From CAG-791 sp963650385 (GTDB lineage: Bacteria > Bacillota > Clostridia > Lachnospirales > Lachnospiraceae), in assembly GCA_963650385.1 (NCBI GenBank), contig CAVJLL010000003.1:1-64000 (forward strand): a DNA stretch of 64,000 nucleotides, written 5' to 3'. The notes beneath the pieces were generated by a model that saw nothing but the letters and a program-made list of their open reading frames with translations, did no database searches and had not been told where the DNA came from. Position 1 is the first letter of the stretch. Each line of letters begins with the position of its first letter. This document shows, piece by piece, positions 59,272 to 64,000 of this stretch. Both the position numbers and the translations under genes were made by a program.

Positions 59272-60735
59272 TTATTGCTCCGAGGTGCCTTCCGTCTGTG
59301 CGGCCCACGTGTCATAATCCACCGCCCGAATGGACGTAACACCGTAATACGATTCGTAAAAAATATTGATCCAGTACTCCGGGTTCTCCGTCATTTCCAT
59401 TTTCTCGATTGCAGAATATGTGTTGTAAAAGTCCGGATGGACCAGCGGCACTGTAATATCCTCTGCCCCTGCCGCTGCCTGCTGCTGAATGTACGAGATC
59501 CGCCTCGTCTCATCTCTCCAGATTCTGGCCAGATTGGTTCCATCCTCCACATAGACAAAGAAAAAACGGAGCAGAAGAACCGCCAGAAGGCTCCAGCCAG
59601 CAGCCTTCAGAAGGTATCCCTCCTTCTCTCCCTTCATCACCTCACGGATCCCGGCCGCCAACGCGATAAGAAGGAACAAACCGGCGCCGAAGAAAGCCCT
59701 CGCCTGTGTCTGACTGGTCGCAGCCAGCGCATAGGAGGTTGCCAGGAACAGCACCCCATACAAGCCCATTTCTGCCGCTGTGCGGCGGTTTCTCTGAAGG
59801 AGCAGTATGATCACGCATACAAGGAAAACTGCCAGCAGGAGGCCAAAATACTCGTGTATCGTAAGTGTGATCTTCTGTACTCTGGCGAGCATCCCCAGAA
59901 GGCCGGAGTAGTTTTCATCCTCCGTATGATAGGACGCCCGGATTCTGGCACCCGGCGAGAGCACCATGACCGCAAGGCCTGCCGCGTTGCCCGCAAGGCC
60001 GGCACAATACCCTGCCGAAACTCTGTGTCCCTTTTTCTTCTGTACCAACAGCAGCAAAAGAAGATACAGAAGGCATCCGCCCGATGTATTCTCATTGCAC
60101 CAGCCGGCCAGGACGCCGAAGAGGAACAGTCCCACTGCCGCCGCAATGCGCTCCCCCCTGCCGGCTCCATGCCCCACGCGCTCCAGCTCGCTTCTCTCAA
60201 GGTTCATGAAGCCCAGAATGAACACAGCCCCCCACAGATAGTTGCAGGCTCCGTCCTCCCACAGGATAGTTTCCGAGAAATCCACGGCATACAGCCAGAG
60301 CCCCATCTGCAGCAGAAGCAGCGTAAAGACTTCGAACGTCCTGTCCGGTCTCGTCAGGCGGTACATCAGAAGCGAGAGCAGTACAAACGCAAGGCTGTTT
60401 GCAATCTTAAATACCGGTGCCGGCAGATACAAAAAGAAACGAAGCAGCAGGTGAACAACGCTGCGGCCGTTCCATGTCATATACTGGTTGTATTCCTGCC
60501 GGAAAAGATCCGCTATCCCCGTTGCCTTCCGAACCTCCATGGCGTACGAGTAATCATCAGAAAGCATCGGTGTGAGCAGGTTAAAGACCAGCACCGCTGC
60601 AAAAGACAAAAGCAGGATCAGGAGAAACAAGCGTCTCTCCCGGTCCTGTCCGATTGCAAAGCCCATGCATATATTCTTCTTTTCTGCGGTTTTATCTGCA
60701 GCTTTGTCTGCAGCTCTGTTCGAACAATCCGTCAT
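59272..60735 (-). CDS. DUF6056-like polytopic membrane protein
   Basis: 487 aa from the ATG at 60735, with about ten membrane helices. An Asp pair after the first helix (LLTPMLSDDYSYAMEV), the block YMTWNGRSVVHLLLRF and the motif WCNENTSGG are reminiscent of DUF6056, a family thought to relate to GT-C glycosyltransferases with lipid-linked donors. The function is unproven. An alternative ATG at 60747 overlaps the dnaB stop. It is the last gene of the gdpP-rplI-dnaB run, to which it is probably coupled. Confidence 0.75.
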   Translation of the reverse strand: MTDCSNRAADKAADKTAEKKNICMGFAIGQDRERRLFLLILLLSFAAVLVFNLLTPMLSDDYSYAMEVRKATGIADLFRQEYNQYMTWNGRSVVHLLLRFFLYLPAPVFKIANSLAFVLLSLLMYRLTRPDRTFEVFTLLLLQMGLWLYAVDFSETILWEDGACNYLWGAVFILGFMNLERSELERVGHGAGRGERIAAAVGLFLFGVLAGWCNENTSGGCLLYLLLLLLVQKKKGHRVSAGYCAGLAGNAAGLAVMVLSPGARIRASYHTEDENYSGLLGMLARVQKITLTIHEYFGLLLAVFLVCVIILLLQRNRRTAAEMGLYGVLFLATSYALAATSQTQARAFFGAGLFLLIALAAGIREVMKGEKEGYLLKAAGWSLLAVLLLRFFFVYVEDGTNLARIWRDETRRISYIQQQAAAGAEDITVPLVHPDFYNTYSAIEKMEMTENPEYWINIFYESYYGVTSIRAVDYDTWAAQTEGTSEQ

Positions 60736-60739
60736 TCCC

Positions 60740-62098
60740 TTACCCATTCTGCGCCGCAGCTGCACCGGCCAAATTTGCAAACTTTGTCAGCTCCGGCAGC
60801 CACTTGAGCTGCACGGTTCCGATCGGGCCGTTTCTCTGCTTGGCTATAATGATCTCTGCAATTCCCTTATCCGGCGAATCCTCGTGATAGTATTCATCCC
60901 GGTAAATAAACATTACGATGTCTGCATCCTGCTCAATTGCGCCGGACTCACGAAGATCGGAAAGCATCGGTCGCTTATCCGTTCTGGACTCCACAGCGCG
61001 GGAGAGCTGAGACAGGGCAATCACCGGAACATTCAGCTCCCTGGCCAGTGCCTTCAGTGAACGGGAGATCTCCGAAATCTCCTGCTGTCTGGAGTCCGAA
61101 TTCCTGCCGCCGCTTCCGCTCATCAGCTGAAGGTAATCAATGATCACCAGGTCCAGTCCCTGATCCATCTTGAACTTCATACATTTTGAGCGCATGGCAC
61201 TCACCGTAATAGCGGGTGTATCGTCGATCATAAGCGCCGATTCACCGATCGTTTCCGCGCCCTCAATCAGATCCGACCACTCTCCCTCCGAGAGATCACC
61301 GGTACGGATCTTCTGCGCATCCACATGGCTTTCCAGAGAGAACATACGGTTAATCAGCTGTTCCTTGGACATTTCGAGTGAGAAAATAGCCACACGCTTT
61401 TTCTGACGTACGCCGCAGTTTTCCGCAATGTTCAGTACGAACGCCGTCTTGCCCATGGACGGTCTCGCCGCAAGGAGAATCAGATCCGCCGGCTGAAGTC
61501 CAGCCGTTTTATTATCCAAATCCGTAAAACCGGTCGGAATTCCAGTAATATTGCCGTTGATCTTCGAAGCCATGACGATCTTGCGCATCGCATTCGAAAC
61601 AATCTGCCGAATGTCCTGGTATTCCGATCCCTTTTTTCCCTGTGACAGGCGGAAAACAGACTCCTCCGCCTTTGTCATAATCTCCTGGGCGCCGCCGGCG
61701 CCCGTATAGGCGTCATTGGCGACCTCCTCGCAGACGCGGATGGTCTGCCGCATCAGGGATTTCTCAGCCACGATGCGGGCATAGCTCACCACATTCGCCG
61801 ACGTCGGGACCTGCGCAATCAATGTGCCGAGCGTCCGGGCATCATACATTTCCGGCGGGAGGTTCTTCTCCTTGAGCTTTTCCTGCAGCGTGACAGGGTC
61901 CACTGCAAGGCCGCTCTGCTCCAGCTCCAGGATCGATTCATACATAATCCCATACTGTCTGGAGTAGAAATCGTCCTTTGTCAGTATTTCCATAACGCTT
62001 CCGATGGCCTGCTGATCCATCAGCATCGCGCCGATGACAGACATCTCCGCCTCAAGGTTATGGGGCATTACCCGTTTTACTGCATCTTCCTGCGGCAT
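60740..62098 (-). CDS. dnaB: Replicative DNA helicase
   Basis: 452 aa. The N-terminal helical domain (VMPHNLEAEMSVIGAMLMD) is followed by a RecA-like domain with Walker A ARPSMGKTAFVLNIAEN, LVIIDYLQLMSG and ALSQLSRAVESRTDKRPMLSDLRESGAIEQDAD (in part). It unwinds DNA at the fork and is loaded by the DnaD/DnaI-like pair at 33.8-35.6 kb. It starts 1 nt after the rplI stop. Confidence 0.97.
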   Translation of the reverse strand: MPQEDAVKRVMPHNLEAEMSVIGAMLMDQQAIGSVMEILTKDDFYSRQYGIMYESILELEQSGLAVDPVTLQEKLKEKNLPPEMYDARTLGTLIAQVPTSANVVSYARIVAEKSLMRQTIRVCEEVANDAYTGAGGAQEIMTKAEESVFRLSQGKKGSEYQDIRQIVSNAMRKIVMASKINGNITGIPTGFTDLDNKTAGLQPADLILLAARPSMGKTAFVLNIAENCGVRQKKRVAIFSLEMSKEQLINRMFSLESHVDAQKIRTGDLSEGEWSDLIEGAETIGESALMIDDTPAITVSAMRSKCMKFKMDQGLDLVIIDYLQLMSGSGGRNSDSRQQEISEISRSLKALARELNVPVIALSQLSRAVESRTDKRPMLSDLRESGAIEQDADIVMFIYRDEYYHEDSPDKGIAEIIIAKQRNGPIGTVQLKWLPELTKFANLAGAAAAQNG

Positions 62099-62099
62099 G

Positions 62100-62546
62100 T
62101 CATGCTTCCTTCACCTTCACATGGAGCTTCCCCGTCACCTCCGGATGAAGCTTGATGGAAACCTCATGCATTCCGAAGGAACGGATGGGCTCCTCGAGAA
62201 CAATCTTTTTCTTGTCCAGACTAAGGCCGTGCTGCCGGGATGCCTGCTCTGCAATCTCCTTGGAAGCGACCGACCCGAACACCTTTCCGTTCTCTCCGGC
62301 CTTCATGGAAACCTCGATCGTCAGCCCGTCCAGCTTAACCGCCAGCTCCTTTGCCTGTGCCAGGCGCTCCGCAGCCAGCTTGTCCTCGTGCTGCTTCTGC
62401 AGCTTGAGCTCGTTTTTATTCTTGTCGGTTGCCTCTACGCCTACATGCTTGGGCAGGACAAAGTTTCTCGCATAGCCGTCGCTGACATTAACAATCTCTC
62501 CCTTTTTCCCCAGGGACTTTACATCCTCCAGCAAAATAACCTTCAT
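62100..62546 (-). CDS. rplI: Large-subunit ribosomal protein bL9
   Basis: 148 aa, the usual length, starting MKVILLEDVKSLGKKGEIV with the conserved GYARNFVLPKHVG. It has a long connecting helix and a C-terminal RNA-binding domain (KIVLEEPIRSFGMHEVSIKLHPEV in part). It sits between gdpP (18 nt) and dnaB (1 nt), an order conserved across Bacillota. Confidence 0.97.
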   Translation of the reverse strand: MKVILLEDVKSLGKKGEIVNVSDGYARNFVLPKHVGVEATDKNKNELKLQKQHEDKLAAERLAQAKELAVKLDGLTIEVSMKAGENGKVFGSVASKEIAEQASRQHGLSLDKKKIVLEEPIRSFGMHEVSIKLHPEVTGKLHVKVKEA

Positions 62547-62564
62547 CTTCGTTGTCTCCTTTCT

Positions 62565-64000
62565 CTATAACTCTCCGTCATCCATCATCGAATCAATGGT
62601 ATGCTTGAGCAGCTCCTCTGCTTCCTCCACTGACTTGTTCTCGAGCTGCGCGCCCGCAATGTTCATGTGGCCGCCGCCGCCCATTCGTTCCATAATGATC
62701 TGCACATTCACCTCATCAATGGACCGGGCACTGACAAAAATCTTTCCCTGGTATGGGGTCAGTACAAAGCTCGCCTTGATTCCCTTGATGTCCAGAAGCT
62801 CATTGGCTGCCTGTGCCCCCACCACGGTCGGGCTCTCGAGTCCCTGGCTCTGACACGTTGAGATTGCAAATTCCTCCCGGTATATCTCTGCCTGAGAGAC
62901 CGCATCCGCTTTTGTTTTGTATTCCACTGCATTCTCACGGAACAGCTTGCGAACGCGCGTCACATCCGCTCCGCTGCGGCGAAGGAACGCTGCAGCCTCA
63001 AAGGTCCGCACGCCCGTCTTGCTCTGGAAGCTGTTGGTGTCCATAACCATTCCGGCATAAAGGGCATCTGCCTCTTCCTGGCTCAGACGCAGATTATCAT
63101 CCACGTACTGCAGAACCTCCGATACCATTTCACAGGCACTGGAAGCATACGCCTCCACATAGGAAAGCGTTGCATTCTCGATGAATTCGCTACCCCTGCG
63201 GTGATGGTCGAGCACAATGATGGATTTGCACATCCGAAGCAGCTCCGGGCACTCCGTAATGCTCGGCCGGTTTACATCCACCACAACCAGTGCTGAATCG
63301 TCCGTTACACGCTGAATAGCCTGATCACTCGAAAGGAACAGGTCCTCCGGATAATCCGGATTCTTGCCGAACAGATCGACGATGGGGCGCAGGGATGTGG
63401 ATACCTGATTCAGCACGATGTGTGCCTCCTTGCCAAGCGTCCGGCAGATCCGGTAAATACCGATTCCGGCGCCGACGCAGTCAATATCCCCCAGGCGATG
63501 CCCCATGATAAAGACCTTATCTCTTGTCGAAATGATCTCCTTCAGGGCTTCGGCCTTCACTCTGGCCTTTACACGCGTTGTTTTCTCAATCTGCTGGGTC
63601 TTGCCGCCGTAATAGACAATGTTGCCCGGCATCTTTACGACCGCCTGGTCGCCGCCGCGGCCCAAGGCCAGATCGATGGCGTTGCGGGCAAACTCATAAT
63701 TCTGTGCATAGCTGAGGCCGTCCATGCCGAAGCCAATGCTGAGCGTCATTGCCATTTCATTGCCGATATTCACGGTTTTTGCTTCGGACAAAAGTGAGAA
63801 ATGATTCTCCTGCAGAAGGATCAGGGCTCTCTTGCGAAGAACGATCAGATACCGGTCCTTCTCCACCTTGCTGCAGATGCCGTCCACAGATGCAATATAC
63901 TTATTCACCTGCCGGTCAATGAGAGCCACGAGAATGGACTTGCGGACATCCTCCAGACTTTCCAGTGCCTCATCGTAGTTGTCGATATAAATAAAGCCAA
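62565..64000 (-). CDS. gdpP: Cyclic-di-AMP phosphodiesterase GdpP (5' end outside window)
   Basis: Partial: 478 codons to the stop, open to the window edge at 64000. What is present is the degenerate GGDEF domain (FIYIDNYDEALESLEDVR, RYLIVLRKRALILLQE) and the complete DHH/DHHA1 phosphodiesterase. The latter has MGHRLGDIDCVGAGIG, VVVDVNRP, VLDHHRRG, AGMVMDTNSF and the C-terminal GGGGHMNIAGAQ. The missing N-terminal part should hold two membrane helices and a PAS domain. It degrades c-di-AMP, which controls K+ and turgor balance and wall homeostasis. Confidence 0.95.
   Translation of the reverse strand, partial: GFIYIDNYDEALESLEDVRKSILVALIDRQVNKYIASVDGICSKVEKDRYLIVLRKRALILLQENHFSLLSEAKTVNIGNEMAMTLSIGFGMDGLSYAQNYEFARNAIDLALGRGGDQAVVKMPGNIVYYGGKTQQIEKTTRVKARVKAEALKEIISTRDKVFIMGHRLGDIDCVGAGIGIYRICRTLGKEAHIVLNQVSTSLRPIVDLFGKNPDYPEDLFLSSDQAIQRVTDDSALVVVDVNRPSITECPELLRMCKSIIVLDHHRRGSEFIENATLSYVEAYASSACEMVSEVLQYVDDNLRLSQEEADALYAGMVMDTNSFQSKTGVRTFEAAAFLRRSGADVTRVRKLFRENAVEYKTKADAVSQAEIYREEFAISTCQSQGLESPTVVGAQAANELLDIKGIKASFVLTPYQGKIFVSARSIDEVNVQIIMERMGGGGHMNIAGAQLENKSVEEAEELLKHTIDSMMDDGEL

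Overview
The window looks like chromosomal DNA of an anaerobic clostridial Bacillota, most likely Lachnospiraceae. This is inferred from gene content, not from a search. The evidence is a one-polypeptide pyruvate:ferredoxin oxidoreductase with an 8Fe-8S ferredoxin, the GlgC/GlgD pair, SpoVG, MecA, a DnaD/DnaI-type helicase-loading pair, a long clostridial IleS, and an F-type ATP synthase whose c subunit has a Na+-type ion site. Codons are GC-rich by eye, except in nifJ and the ferredoxin gene, which use the distinct codons of highly expressed genes. I see no phage, insertion sequence, CRISPR array, tRNA or rRNA.

Layout. 1-6.0 kb (all minus): guaA, a coiled-coil NlpC/P60 wall hydrolase, asnS and a trigger-factor-like lipoprotein. 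6.2 kb (+): a small membrane-anchored protein of unknown function. 6.8-14.5 kb (minus): a run ending in one terminator, namely an aconitase-family hydratase, a membrane MurF-like protein without a P-loop, plsC, pyrK, pyrD and ispE. 14.7-20.6 kb (minus): glgP and ileS. 20.7 kb (+): pncB. 22.4-28.7 kb (minus): a Na/Pi cotransporter, mfd and pth. 29-31.7 kb (minus): glgC-glgD-spoVG. 32-36.9 kb (+): murC, a cluster of DnaA boxes, a DnaD-like gene, a DnaI/DnaC-like loader and prs.

37-53.3 kb (minus) carries the conserved Bacillota block sua5 (ywlC), rpiB, upp, dCMP deaminase, a SleB-type hydrolase and the atp operon. The block is preceded by a membrane-anchored GH18 protein and followed by a large exported protein of unknown function that starts 2 nt after atpC. 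53.3-54.2 kb is largely gene-free, then comes mecA (+). 55.3-59.1 kb (+): nifJ and ferredoxin. 59.3-64 kb (minus): gdpP (cut by the window end), rplI, dnaB and a DUF6056-like membrane protein.

Most of this is housekeeping: nucleotide synthesis and salvage (guaA, pyrD/K, upp, prs, comEB), wall synthesis and remodelling, glycogen turnover, replication and energy. I found no complete new defence or mobile system. The points most worth a second look are: (1) a DnaA-box cluster that doubles as the murC terminator just upstream of the helicase-loader genes; (2) the 871-aa exported protein fused to the end of the atp operon; (3) the MurF-like pseudoenzyme; (4) the two-carboxylate c subunit; and (5) palindromic operators over the promoters of nifJ and the hydratase gene.
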